A stretch of 64,000 nucleotides of DNA, taken from Amaurobius ferox (Eukaryota; Arthropoda; Arachnida; Araneae; Amaurobiidae). Below, piece by piece: positions 12,701 through 24,050 of the stretch. Under the pieces are notes generated by a model, which saw only the letters and a program-made list of their open reading frames with translations, ran no database searches and had not been told where the DNA came from. A program made the translations under genes and the position numbers. Every line of letters begins with the position of its first letter. The stretch's first letter is position 1. The stretch lies in contig OX578152.1 in assembly GCA_951213105.1 (NCBI GenBank), positions 96,718,568-96,782,567 on the forward strand, read 5' to 3'.

Positions 12701-13451
12701 CATTGTATTTCCAGCATCTATAACACAATATCTTTTACTAATTGTGTTCCTGTGTAACGTATCTAGATGAATCTTTTGGATGATAAGGGTAACTAAATGA
12801 TTTTTACTTTACAAAATTGCAGGATGAATTTCTTCAAATGATAAATTAGCATTTTCTAAATGACCTTCTACTCATTAAAATCGTTCATCATCAAGTAACG
12901 AATTGAGATTTAGAAGTATACTTTTATGTGCTAGTTATTTTTTGTTCATTAGTAGTTCTATCTCAGAAGTAAAATAAGATGCTTAATATATTTTTACAAG
13001 TTTCTTTACAGCATTTTTCAGTTCCTGCCCAGAAAGATAAGTTACTATCACATAAGTTAAGTTCTGAAATCTTACAGTTAGATATAAATCTATAGCAATA
13101 CACAGTTACTCTTACAAACTTAGACAAGTCAGAGTATTTGAAAATCAAATCAAAATCTGTATTTACATCTGTATGTTGTAATATATGTTGTATGTATGTT
13201 GTATGTAAATCTGTATGTTGTTAACGTGGCAACATTTCCTTTTTGTAAAGTCGTAGAATACCAATAGATTTCGTATAATAGTATTAGTCATAGAATACCA
13301 ACATTCTTTTCAAATTGCAAGCCATGGAGGTTCTTTCCACTATAACTGATGTTTGAGTAGTTGATCTGGAAAGTCCATGAGAGAGTGGCACAATCAGTAG
13401 GATTTTCTGTTAATGGTACATGCATCCAATTGCAGTATTTTGGCTTGTATT

Positions 13452-14166
13452 TCAACAACATGATTTGTTATAAAGGTTTACCAATGATAAGGATGTCTTT
13501 CTTCTCAACAAGGCTAAAACAATTTTTGGATCAGTCCAAGAGCACATGGCTTCAATTTTTGCATGCATGACTAATGCTACGTGATAAGTTAGTTTTGTCC
13601 CTAACAGTGCTCTACAAAGCTCTAATTTTGGTACAGATACTGTTTTCACTGGGGCAACTTTAGTCTTTGCTGGGGCAATATGTGTACAAATAGTTTTTTT
13701 AAAAATTACCCAACGATAGACAACAGCAGCATAAGCAGTACTTGGGGAATCACAGAACATATTCCGGGAAATATTCTATTGAAATGCATAACTGTAATTT
13801 ATCCAGCATGGAATTTTAATGTTTTCTAGAGCTGATAACAGGCTTATTCAATTTTTCAATTTATCCAGTGTTGTCAAATTTCCACTGGTGGTTCTTCATC
13901 CTGATTCAATCTAATCATCCAAAACAATTGAAGCATTTCCTTGACTGGAATTAAAGCTATTGCTATCCATCCAAATAGTTTACTCATGTTCGACAAAATA
14001 GTTCTTTTGTAATGGTAGATTGTTTCATTACCATCGAGTTTAATTTATAACTGAATTCATCTGTTAATGAATGCCAATATAAACTAAGGGTTTTGATGCT
14101 CTCATTTGCTCCTATAGTTCTAAGTTCTGATATACTTTTCCAAAATTCCTCAGGCAATGATTCCAA
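13452..14166 (-). pseudogene. BEL/Pao reverse transcriptase end and RNase H remnant
   Basis: Bases 13984-14166 give the region with TLSLYWHSLTDEF (BEL: TLGLxW...DxF) after RT. About 13800-13980 gives LFGWIAIALIPVK...LFWMIRLNQDEE, the post-RT connector. Bases 13452-13760 give RNase H: FCDSPSTAYAAVVYRW, APVKTVSVPKLELCRALLGT and the SWTDPKIVLALLR segment. The D..E..D acidic residues are partly visible. The whole is frameshifted and non-functional. Confidence 0.72.
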
Positions 14167-14639
14167 TTCTTTGTCAGATGTCCATTTTCTTAGAGGGAAT
14201 CATCCTAATTTTAATATATCATTGCCTTTGTCTTTCCAATTCTTCAGAAATATCATCTGCTCTGGACATAACATTATGTAGAAATCATATAGAAATCATG
14301 TAGAAATATATAATCATATAGAATCATGTAGAAATGCTCTGGACATAACATTATGTAGAATCTTCCATGAATGAATCTATGTAGAAATCATTCATGGAAG
14401 ATTCTGCTCCTAATACAAAACTTTGTCTCTCATCGTGATCTAATTGTTTCAAGGTCTTGACTACATAAGGTCTTAAATACCAAGATTTATTACATAACTT
14501 CTTTCATCCATCTACTTTATATGTTTTCTGTATATATGTTTTATATGTTTTCTGTATTTTATATGTTTTCTGTTTTATATGTTTGTTCTTCAGTAGTAAA
14601 TATTCCAGTTTGTGAAATTTCTTCAATTTCACAAAATGT

Positions 14640-14843
14640 TCACACCTGACCATATATTTCCAACATGCTGTGGAAATTAATAATTTTCTTTGTTTTTTGT
14701 TTGAAATAACTATCCTGACAATTGTTCGAAACGGCTCCTGTCAAAATCCAACCAAGTGAAGTATTTTGAGAGATCAGAGTACCTTTGGTTTCTTTTATGA
14801 TACCATCTAATAAGATTTGTGAATATACATGAGCTTCTAGCAT
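14640..14843 (-). pseudogene. BEL/Pao aspartic protease C-terminal remnant
   Basis: The reading frame contains VYSQILLDGIIK and GTLISQNTSLGWILTG, which corresponds to the conserved end of the BEL/Pao protease (D-x-L-G-A-D...I...Q.T.LGWILSG). The active-site D-T/S-G lies further upstream and was not found intact. Bases 14844-15216, between this and gag, hold further decayed pol sequence. Confidence 0.65.
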
Positions 14844-15216
14844 GATATCGACTTGTCTGCTTTGTCAAAGTTTGGATCAGCAAGATTTAAGTTTCCTATA
14901 GGTTCCCAGAATCTGATATTGAACATTGTGGTGGTATATATTCTCTTAGACATCTAAGTAATACAGTAATCACCAATAACTGTTGTTTAAATCTGGATTT
15001 TATGCCAAAGCTAACTTGACTAGAAGATATTTCAATTTCCAATTTTGCCAAAATTTGAGCAACAACCAGTTCTTTCTTGAGTATAAGTTCCTGAACAGTT
15101 TATTCTCTTATGAATGTTGATTATGACGCTTGATCTAATAATACCTTCACTGTTATTTCTACTTCTGAAGATGACACGACTCGAATAATTACATTAACCA
15201 ATAAAATTTCTGTAAA

Positions 15217-15883
15217 TTAAAGAATGTCATGAGAAAAATGAATGTATATCTGAGCAGCTGCCTTAGTAGAGTTTTCACCCTTTGACGTTTCCCTTGAACT
15301 CAATCTTGGACTCCTCTGATTCCTGGACATGACCACATTATTATGATTATTATTAACAATTGATTCATGCAAAATGCTATGGTGTCGTCGGGCACAGAAA
15401 CAGCAATTTACCTTGCTAAGACAATAATGTGCAACATGTTTTAAAGATAAGCAATTAAAGTGCAAACTTTTATGCCTCTTAATTTTCTTTGAGGTATCTT
15501 GGGCAAAATATGAAATAGCTTTAAGAGTTCTAAAGTGGGATTTCAGAAATAATTTTAACTTTTCAAATTTTGGCAAATCTGTTCCTGAGCTTAACCTTTA
15601 TTCCCATAACTGAAGGAATTCTACACTAAGTTTTTGTGCTGTGATATAAAGCATAATATCGCTTCACTGGAACTCCTAAGCTTTTTAATGTTAACACGCA
15701 CTCATGAGCAGTATACCATAAGCTCTTAATACAATGAAAACTTTTGCATGATATCTTTGGTTGAGAGAGAAGTACCTTCAATTGAGAATAAACTAATACT
15801 CTTTTGTTTGTATACCATTTAACTAACAAGATATCAGATATTGCCATGGTAATCGATACAGAAAGGAAAGTTTTATAAAACAC
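15217..15883 (-). pseudogene. BEL/Pao gag remnant with zinc knuckle
   Basis: The 15626-15883 piece matches the part of BEL gag that ends in a helix with LKSLGVPV. The next piece (15217-15576) has the C-terminal zinc-knuckle region: HFNCLSLKHVAHYC (the first Cys of the CxxC...H...C knuckle is now His) followed by CCFCARRHHSILH, typical of BEL/Pao gag. A basic, Ser/Arg-rich stretch follows. Frames are broken between about 15577 and 15626. Confidence 0.72.
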
Positions 15884-15899
15884 ATGTAGTCTTTCACTA

Positions 15900-16472
15900 A
15901 CATATTGTGTAAGTATTAATTATTAAAGGTCTTATATAAGTATTGAACATTTAGAAACAAAATTCCTTTGGTAAGTTACATTTATACAGGTCATGGCTGC
16001 ACATGTTAAGAAAAATTAGTTAAAAATTGCAAAAAAATAAATAAATAAATAAAATAAAATAAAAAATAAAATAAAAATAAAAATAAAATAAAGGATAATA
16101 TATGGTCATATATATATATTTTTTAGAAAACTGAATATACAAGAATTACTTTCATGCTGACTAAACACGAAATGTGACACAGGGAAATTAAATTAGACAC
16201 TCAAGCACCACTGGTTATGGGAAAATGCAGCACTCGAGTCTAGATCAAGCATGGAAAGTGTTAAAAAATGTTCCCACTTAACCTATGAATGCATTACAAG
16301 ATAATACTGAAAATTAATTTAACTTTTCACACATTATATTTTGAATAAACTGTAAAACTTATTAATGTAGGCAGATTCATTTGTCGAGACTTTGCCTCCT
16401 ATTATAAAGTTTAAAATATAAATTGCAAAGGATATAATCAAAAATACACTCAAAATAGGGAAATAATCTTAC
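15900..16472. other. Intron with AAATA-type microsatellite
   Basis: A degenerate (AAATA)n/(AAAT)n tract runs from about 16027 to 16094, followed by a short (TA)n run. The rest, up to the KH1 exon, shows no recognisable feature. Confidence 0.55.
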
Positions 16473-16589
16473 ATCTTCAAACTTTTGAGCAACTAATGAG
16501 AATGCCTTAAGAATAGATTCTGTACAGCCGGTAACAGTCACAATTCTTTCAGGAGAAGATCCATCAGATATATTTATCTTGGCCCCACT
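16473..16589 (-). CDS. mub/PCBP: PCBP-like gene, exon for second half of KH1 (residues 62-100)
   Basis: This 117-nt exon encodes 39 residues beginning SGAKINISDGSSPERIVTVT and ending QKFED. It holds beta 2, the variable loop, beta 3 and the C-terminal helix of KH1; SGAxINISxGxxPERIVT is characteristic of PCBP/mub KH1. The acceptor is TTTTAG and the donor gtaaga; both borders are phase 0. It lies between the two copies of the 3-kb direct duplication (7.3-10.3 and 18.3-21.3 kb). Confidence 0.92.
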
Positions 16590-17320
16590 CTAAAATAGAA
16601 ATATTAGTGGATTAGAATTTTTTCTGAATACCTAGTATTTAAAATATTTAATAAATCATGGTGAATATTAATACTTCATATATTAAAATTAAAATTTAAT
16701 GTTTTAAAAACTATTCCTCTATTTGTTAATAAAATACTTCTACACAAAATAAAAGGCAAGAATGAATCTGCCTATATAAAGATGAATGCATTTTTGCCTT
16801 TGGTTGACATTATTGCTCTGTTTCTATATCCTGATGAAGTAGGCTGTTTGATGTCTTTGGTTTAATGTTTTTGTTTGGTTCTAGATTCAACCAGTTGATA
16901 TTTTTAATCAATTTTTTATGCTGTTATTAACAAAGTATTTTTATTGCAGATTCACAAAACTATTCAGAGTTTTATTTTAATTATAATACAATTTTATTAA
17001 TTACACTTGTTTGCAAATCTTCAATTGTCTCAAAATTTTCAAGTATACTGGTCCGGGGACTCTACATATGTATGTTGACCAATAACAGTTCCACACAAAC
17101 TATGAATAGAAAATCAATTCTTTAATTGTTAATTATAAGAGGCAGAATAAAGCAATATAATTACAATTTTCAATGTAGCGATGACTTTTTTACACAAAGC
17201 TAACAATTAACAACAGATATTGATAGAATCAAAAATATAGATATATATATGCATCCCAATATATAACTGCACAGCACTGCACCCCAATATAGAAATTAAT
17301 TAACTGCCCCAGGACATCCC
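16590..17320. other. Intron, little recognisable
   Basis: This is AT-rich intron upstream of the KH1 second-half exon. CTGATGA occurs at 16831-16837 and CTTTGG about 18 nt later, a weak echo of the hammerhead-like cores of the PLE ends, but no stem II hairpin or GAAA is clear. Nothing coding was found. Confidence 0.4.
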
Positions 17321-17322
17321 CT

Positions 17323-17672
17323 TCAATTAACAATTAGCAAAACAAATTCACGGTAGAAAATTATATCAGGAAAAAATTCTAATTCCTCCTCAATAGAACT
17401 GCTTTTGCAGGCATGCCTCTCTGTCTGTTCAATTGCACTATAAACTAATTCTGATCCACAAAAATTGAAATTTTGGGTGACAATGGTAAAAGTTAATCTT
17501 TTGTTAAAAATAAAAAAATCTATTTTTGAATTTTTTAATACTTTGAGCACATGCCAAGATTTATGCCTCCCATTAAAATAAGATTAACTACTTTCTGTAA
17601 TCTGCATTTTAATAATATAGACAATCAAGTATCTAGGGCTTTTAGGAAGGTTTTCTGTACATACCTGAAAAT

Positions 17673-17755
<83 letters not shown>

Positions 17756-18005
17756 AAATATGTAATAATAAGAATTATGTAAAAATAAAAAAAAATAAAA
17801 AAACAATTCAAGTAATATTAACATCACCACAGAAGCAAATTCACGGCCATAATGCCGATAAGAGAAAAGAACAGCACCGTCCCAAATTCGATGATTAATC
17901 AGAATTAAATTCATCTTCAGGTCTGAGTATTTAAATCTAATTAACCCAAACAAATGCCTGTTTTAGATTAAGCAATAGTACATTACTATAAATGCTTAAA
18001 CTCAG
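17323..18005 (-). repeat. Retroelement-associated fragment with (TA)n microsatellite
   Basis: The phrase TTTGAGCACATGCCAAGAT (minus strand) is shared with 8588-8610, just upstream of the PLE-like RT in the duplicated block, so this is probably the upstream part of the same retroelement family. A pure (AT)n tract of about 70 bp (17683-17752) splits it. About 17815-18005 matches 30930-31090 (CTTCAGGTCTGAGTAT, AATTAACC, GCAATAGT, TTACTATAAAT). The right part contains CTGAAGA followed by a small hairpin on the minus strand. No intact frame remains. Confidence 0.5.
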
Positions 18006-18252
18006 ACTACAGGCAACAAAAAATGAAAAAATGAAAATAGAATACATTAAGAAAATTTGTATTACCATGCGGCATGAACCCTTCTTCTTCCACCACGTGT
18101 ACACACGATCAACCTCAACAGCTTAATCTAGAAGCACCGGAATGAACAAGTCGAAATTCTACCAGGGAGGCAGTACGGACGTTCACGGTAATACTCCCAG
18201 ACCCGTCCAGTGAGTCTAAGCTGGAGACTGGACAAGCAATTCAGAATATTAA

Positions 18253-18541
18253 CTTCCCAAATATGCAATTCTGAATATGAATATGAATCAAAGATGAAAA
18301 TTCCTACTAAACAAGTAATTCATAGGAAAACTGGATAAACGAGAATGCCACTATACACCATTAAAAGGGCGCTCAAATCGTAGTTTCAATACTGACAAAA
18401 GTTACATTTTTTTGCGAAAATAAAATTCAAAACATTAATGTTAATGCATCTTATTTTCCGATTTTTTGATTTTTCTAATGTTTTTGACTTAGTTTATTAT
18501 TTTTCATTTTTATTTATTTATATAATTAATAAATAATTATA

Positions 18542-18572
<31 letters not shown>

Positions 18573-21263
18573 ACTGTATGTTAGTCACTATAATTGGGAA
18601 TGTTTTCTAAGATGTTATCGAGTGAAAGTTGATACACTGAGTTGATAATTTTAATAACAAACTTGGGGGGATATGCATTATTAGTCGCTGTACTCAATAA
18701 TTCCATAAAATGTGCTAATTTATAATATTCATCACAAATTTTATTGATTCTAAGAGCCTGGTTTATTATAATATTTCTAAATACAGATATATGCAAACAA
18801 GAGTCAAAATGTTGAATTTTTGATGTATTAAATTTAAAATCCTGTCTTTTATCATACAAGTTTATAACCATATTACAATTTTGTAAATTTAAATTTAAAT
18901 CTAAAAAGTTTGCAACATTTGAGTCATTATTACTTGCATTTAATTGTAAATTTTTTGGATAAAAGTTGGATATTATTTGGGGATACACATAAAATGTCAT
19001 CTAAATATCTAAACATGTGCATATTATGCAAGCTTGGATTAATGTTTTTTTCATAGAAGAATAAATACAGATTAGCTAACAATGATGAGGCACACCCCCC
19101 CTTGTGGGATACCAACCTGTTGTTTAAAAAAAGTACCACCATGTTGAATATAATTCTCATAAAGAGTGAAGTTAAGTAATTTTTTAAAAAGAAAATTTGA
19201 ATATTTTAGGTTGATATTATATTTTTCAAAAATTCCTAAAATAATTCTATACAGATCATCTATATTAATATTATTAAACAAATCTTTGAAATCAAAGGTA
19301 TAAATACTATGAATATTAGTAAGAGTTTTCAATTTCTTAACTAATTCAAAACTGTTTTTTACAATATGACAATTATTTGAGATTTCATCTGACAAGGATA
19401 CTTCATGTAATATCTTTAATAATAATTTTCCAGCATTAGTAATGTAAGAATTATGCCCACTGGCAATGGTTCAAAAAGCAACAGGGGATTTATGAAACTT
19501 GGGTACTAAAACAATATATATATATATATATATATTATTTAAATATTTTGAGCACATGCCAAGATCTTTATCTTTTAATAAAAAAACGTGACTTTTCAGG
19601 GCAAGAAAGAAATAATTTGGTCAAATACGTTTTAGGATAGACTTTTTGTTATAAATTTTTCAAATGATCATTAAAAAAATTGAAAGTTTTCGAACATTAG
19701 CTCACATTTGAAATCAAGTAATAGGTTTCAGTATTTACAAATTGCAATAAATAATCATACAATATTTCATTCAAAATGCTCTATTTGTTCATGAAATATA
19801 GCATTCACAAATTCATGGGCATATAAAAATACAGATACACAGACATCCTCAAAAACATTAGATTCAAGATCAGAGATGTTCAAATGTGTAAATTCGAATT
19901 CGATTTTTGTTTATTTTGGATTAAAAAAGTGAGATATCTCGAGAACAACGATGTTAGAGTCATTTTCTATAAAACAATCTGATGTGGGCAGAACACGACT
20001 TTCCCTATGACTTTAGTTAACTTAGCATTGTTTCTGCAATGTTAAGAAATTTTCATCAATCTGGGGCAAAATATCGTATTTCACTAAATTCGTTTCCAAG
20101 TTTGCCCAAATTTATCGCCAAGTGTTACAAACGAATCGAGAGAAGAACTCTTCTTTATTTATAAATGACTGTTAACAAATTGTTACGGGTCAAAATACAA
20201 AATCATTACATAAAGCATTTTCTCTCGTGAATGGAACGAACTAGATTCATGAAGATGGTAAGAAATTTATAGCATACAATTACATATGAAATATAATATT
20301 GCATATGAAAATAGTCAACCCTTTTTCAATTTTATGTGACTTTTTTTTATAAATTTAATTGAAAAAAGTGCAATATCTCGAGAACGGTTTGTGCTAGCGT
20401 TCTAACATTTGTGTCAATTGTTTTTTCATAAAAAATTACATATGAAATGATTATTTACGTAACATTGTTGAAAATTCTGATGATTTTTTTTTAAAATTTC
20501 ATTCGAAAGTTTAGGGGTTTTCTAAACATTCGATTACTTTTAAAATCAATAGGCTTCTAGTATTTGCAAATTGTAATTTTTGGACCAAATTTTTGTTCAT
20601 GTCTCCATAGACACCGCACACACACACACATCATCTTAAAATGATTGATTTGAGTTCAGGGATGCTTGAAAAGTGTTCTTCCATCAAAAACCCTAATTCA
20701 AATTTTTGATACCGTCACAAAACTTTCCCTATACATTAAATTATGTATATAGGAAAAAGTAAAAATTATATGTAAAATGGGCATCTTTGTAACAGTTTGA
20801 ATATATTTTAAACCTAATATTCTATGATCATTTTTTAAATTATCTATAATTATACTGGGCAAAATGGATTTTGTGGGAGACAGGATTTAATGAGTAAAGT
20901 TATGGGTTTCAAGGCACTTGCTATACCCAAGTCCTAATGTATCTTTAAGAGAGATTGAAGTTAAATATATTTGAAGACGGCTGCATGATGGTATGACTAA
21001 ATTTTATGGTCTCTCAGGGGTTCGCAAAATTGGGGCAGATAGCAAGTTTTCTTACTGCCATTGCAGGTATTGGCTTTCTACTTTCTCTGTAATACACGGT
21101 AATGTATAGGGAAAGTATTGGAATCATGACGGAAATTGCAACTTAAGTTTTCAATAGATCTACGCGTTTTACAGACTTCTAGAACACAAAAAACTATTTT
21201 TAGTACTTATTTGTATTTTTTTTAGTATTTTTTTAGTACTATTTTTAGTATTTATTTGTATAT
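18253..21263. repeat. 3.0-kb direct duplication, copy B
   Basis: This is the partner of 7293-10298. Its right end runs on smoothly into the remainder of an inverted family B repeat (to about 21720), whereas copy A stops there, so copy B is probably the donor. Copy B lies in the intron between the 33-nt microexon and the KH1 second-half exon; copy A lies in the intron between the two KH2 exons. Confidence 0.93.
18581..19600 (-). pseudogene. PLE-like reverse transcriptase relic, copy B
   Basis: It has the same sequence and the same frameshifts as the relic at 7621-8640: motif A FDFKDLFNNI, motif B split by a frameshift, motif C YLDDIL, and a thumb region ending at 18581. The shared disabling mutations show that the element was already dead when the block was duplicated, so the duplication was not driven by this reverse transcriptase copying itself. 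Confidence 0.7.
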
Positions 21264-22540
21264 ATCCCCTCTAACTCAAAAACTAATAGACCAAATTTTA
21301 TAAAATTTTATAGGTAAGTTACTTTTGTGACCCTGGTGCTGATTAGATGTTGAAAAGATTCCGGATAAAAGAACCCGCCTTTTTCTTCGAAATGGCCAGC
21401 AAAAATCTCATGTATCCACTCTAGCTAAGAAACAAATTGACCCAATTTCACAAAATTTGGTAGATAAGTTATTTGTGGGATACCCAGGTGCTGATCAGAT
21501 TTTGGTACAATTTGGAAAAGAAGAATCTGCTTTTTTTTTTTTATGAAATGGCCTTAAAAAATCTCTAAAATTAAAAATAAAAGACTATGTATGCTCAAAT
21601 GTATCAATGAAATGTCTGTTTTATACGTAATTTTTGATGAGGAAAAGAATAAGACCAACTCCATTACTCTAACACTAATCGTTCTTGAGATATCTTAGGT
21701 TTTATGCATTTTTGTTACGCAGTCTTTGAAAAAAATGTCCAGTTAACAAAGCATCTGATGTGGTCAACACATGACTTTTCTTATATAATGCAATAAATTT
21801 ACTCCTTTTACAGTCAAAAAATAATGTATAAGATCCACAGTACTGCGTTATTAACGTTGAATTATACATATGGCGATTTTTCGGATGACAACAACAACAT
21901 GTAGTACTATTTCAAAGTACCCAATTAATTTATATTTCACACAAATCTAAATTAACAATTATCAATATTGATAGCATCCTCAATATGCGATATAGTCTAC
22001 ATATTAAAATATTTTAATAATTAATTCATCAATTAGGCGTAATTTTTACAATTTTGACGAAATTTTCGTCAATCTGGGGCGAAACATCGCCAAGTTGGCG
22101 ATACTTTGCTAGATTATTCGTCAAGTTTGCCAAATATAGCAAGTGTTACAGACAAACGGAGAGAAGAGCATTTCTTGATAAATTTATTAGAAAAATGCGC
22201 AGTATCTCGAGAACGGTTCACGCTAGCGTTCTAAAGTTTATGTCAATCGTTTTCCAATGAAAAATTACATAAGAAATGACTATTTGCGTGACTTTATTAA
22301 AGGTTTTGTTTTTTTGATGATTTTTTCAAAATTTCTCTCGAAAATTTAGTGGCGTTCTGAACATTCGATTGCGTTTAAAACAATAAGATTCACACACACA
22401 CATCACCTTAAAAACGATTGATTCGTGTTCAGGGACGCTTGAAACGCGCTCTCCCGTTGAAAACTCGAATTCGAATTTTCGACCCAGTTACAATAATTTC
22501 CTTATACATTATACTATGTATATAAGGAAAGTAATAAAAA
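21264..22540. repeat. Family B repeats, inverted then direct copy
   Basis: About 21090-21720 is family B in minus orientation; it contains two diverged tandem units of about 165 bp, each with GGTGCTGAT and GAAATGGCC. About 21745-22540 is a plus-orientation copy from GCATCTGATGTGGTCAACAC to a CCTTATACATTA...TATATAAGGAAAGTAA terminal fold. Both are non-coding. Confidence 0.65.
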
Positions 22541-23230
22541 CAAAAAATGAACTAAAAGTGCAAATTCAGTGTTATTTTGTGCAATTAAACTCAATTTAAT
22601 GAATTATTAAAGAAATTAAGAGAAAATGAATTTGAATCTGTAGTGAAAGTCATGTGCTGCCCACATCAGATTTTTTCACACTGTTGAGCCCGGAATACGT
22701 CTATAGATTCTGCAATGGGAGCACGATTCTGACATTAAAAAAAAAAGTTTGATTTGTATACAGGGATGCATAAAAGGTGTCGTTCCATCCTAATTAATTT
22801 TACCGCCACAATACTTCCCTTTATATAAGTGATAAAACGAACATGCATTGTTGAAGTGAAAGAAAAATGCGGGAAAATTCGCAGACAGCTCGATAGCGGG
22901 AAACCGCGGAAGATTCGGATCCCTGCTGCGATATAAATTTCAGAAAAAATGAATCAAAAGTTGTATCATTAGAGCACAGCAAAAAGTTATTAATAGCTAG
23001 CAGCAGTTGAATAGAGATAATGCTAAGACAGTGTGTTTTTCATTGGTGAGGAAAAAAAGCAATGGGGTGTTTGAAATTAGAGTACTTGGAACGGGTCCAA
23101 AGCATTTACACACCAAGCCAAGTACAGTTAGCCTAAACACAAACGCTTAGAGCTAAAATAAAAGGGTAATTAGCAGCAGATGCCTCAAAATATTTGAAAT
23201 GAACGATAATACATAATTAAAGCAAAAACG
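22541..23230. repeat. Partial family B pieces and unassigned intron
   Basis: AGTCATGTGCTGCCCACATCAGA (22646-22670) is the reversed left end of family B. TTACCGCCACAATACTTCCC (about 22800) is a right end. The rest, up to a (TA)n run at 23233-23262, is unassigned. Confidence 0.5.
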
Positions 23231-23262
<32 letters not shown>

Positions 23263-23270
<8 letters not shown>

Positions 23271-23570
23271 TCACGGACTATGAAAGTTGCGCATCAAGAA
23301 GGAAATTTTATTGATGGAAGGATACAGATGAATGATATACATGATCACAAAAACAGAGCAGCAGAACACGTACAGAAGGAGCTGTGGTACACAGTCAGGT
23401 CATCCTCAATAGCGCGTTGCACCGCCTCGTACTGCGATTACAAGCAGCAATACGGTCCGGCACGGTGTCGAACAGACGTCTGATGTTGTCTTGCGTCATA
23501 CGAGTCCACACCTGTTGGACGCTGCGTTCCAAATCCCGAAGATTGCGGCAACGAAGCACCTTCTGCAGGC
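23263..23570 (-). mobile_element. Tc1-like element, 3' end
   Basis: On the minus strand the sequence encodes a Tc1-type transposase C-terminus: RNLRDLERSVQQVWTRMTQD, then IRRLFDTVPDR and IAACNRS. An AATAAAA signal follows (about 23310), and the element ends near a terminal segment with GCGCAACTTTCATAGTCCGT before the TA microsatellite. It is fused on its upstream side to the mariner 5' end. Confidence 0.65.
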
Positions 23571-23820
23571 GATTTCCTTAAACGCTGGTAGAATTTGACA
23601 TTCGCACCTTGTTCTTCAAACGCCATTTCCGCTTTCGACGAACACGAACAACTACAGTTCACTGACACGCATTGTCTGGAAAAACCCTGCACTGCGCACC
23701 TGCTTCTTGCTTTTCACATTTCGCGCCACATGTGCCTCTACGCCACGGTAAAATAGTTCCCCTTTCCTCCAATCAGGGTTGGAGATATCAGCAGTCTCCG
23801 AACTTTTTGATACTACCTTG
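23571..23820 (-). mobile_element. Mariner 5' end, fused to a Tc1-like 3' end
   Basis: On the minus strand, MAFEEQGANVKFYQRLRKSP is the start of the HTH DNA-binding domain of a mariner transposase (the same family as at 37.2 and 42.7 kb). It is preceded by a 5' UTR and a terminal sequence ending CTACCTTG next to TA (23821-23822). Within about 23 codons the sequence switches to the Tc1-like C-terminal part, so the present unit is a chimera of two Tc1/mariner families. Confidence 0.75.
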
Positions 23821-23962
23821 TATTATGAAAAAAGAGTAATGGATTGTATAAAAATAATAGCAATTACTAAAATTAACTGCAGTGTGGCTCAACTCGATTT
23901 TCTTATACTAAAATCCTATTAAGGAACTTTTAAAAGTAAAATCGTATGGTAAAACACGTCAA

Positions 23963-24050
23963 ACATTATATATATAAAACTTTAAAAAAAAAGACAACCA
24001 AATTTGGTTATTATTAAAATGTCTTTAATAAAATATCCACCCATGATGTA
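23963..24050 (-). repeat. PLE 3' end in minus orientation (left part)
   Basis: This is the reverse complement of 27175-27270 (shared phrases GACAACCAAA, TTATTATTAAAAT and CTTTAATAAAATATCCA). It continues at 25804 after the inserted long-TIR element. Confidence 0.7.

Larger units (their letters stand above)
12391..15890 (-). mobile_element. Decayed BEL/Pao LTR retrotransposon
   Basis: Minus-strand pieces occur in canonical BEL/Pao order from right to left: gag (about 15890-15217), protease end (about 14843-14640), reverse transcriptase (about 14400-13800), RNase H (about 13760-13452) and integrase (about 12700-12391). All carry stops and frameshifts. No long terminal repeats were recognised. 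Small tandem and inverted duplications near 14260-14410 and TATATGTTTTCTG repeats near 14515-14590 have scrambled the RT. Sub-regions are listed separately. Confidence 0.8.

Noticed and set aside
16831..16860. CTGATGAAGTAGGC...CTTTGG, hammerhead-like
   Set aside because: No GAAA and no pairing stem II; at best a very decayed PLE end.
17551..17953. Open frames of 75-115 codons on both strands rich in Ile-Tyr repeats
   Set aside because: They are translations of the (TA)n microsatellite at 17683-17752. Alternating TA is open in several frames.
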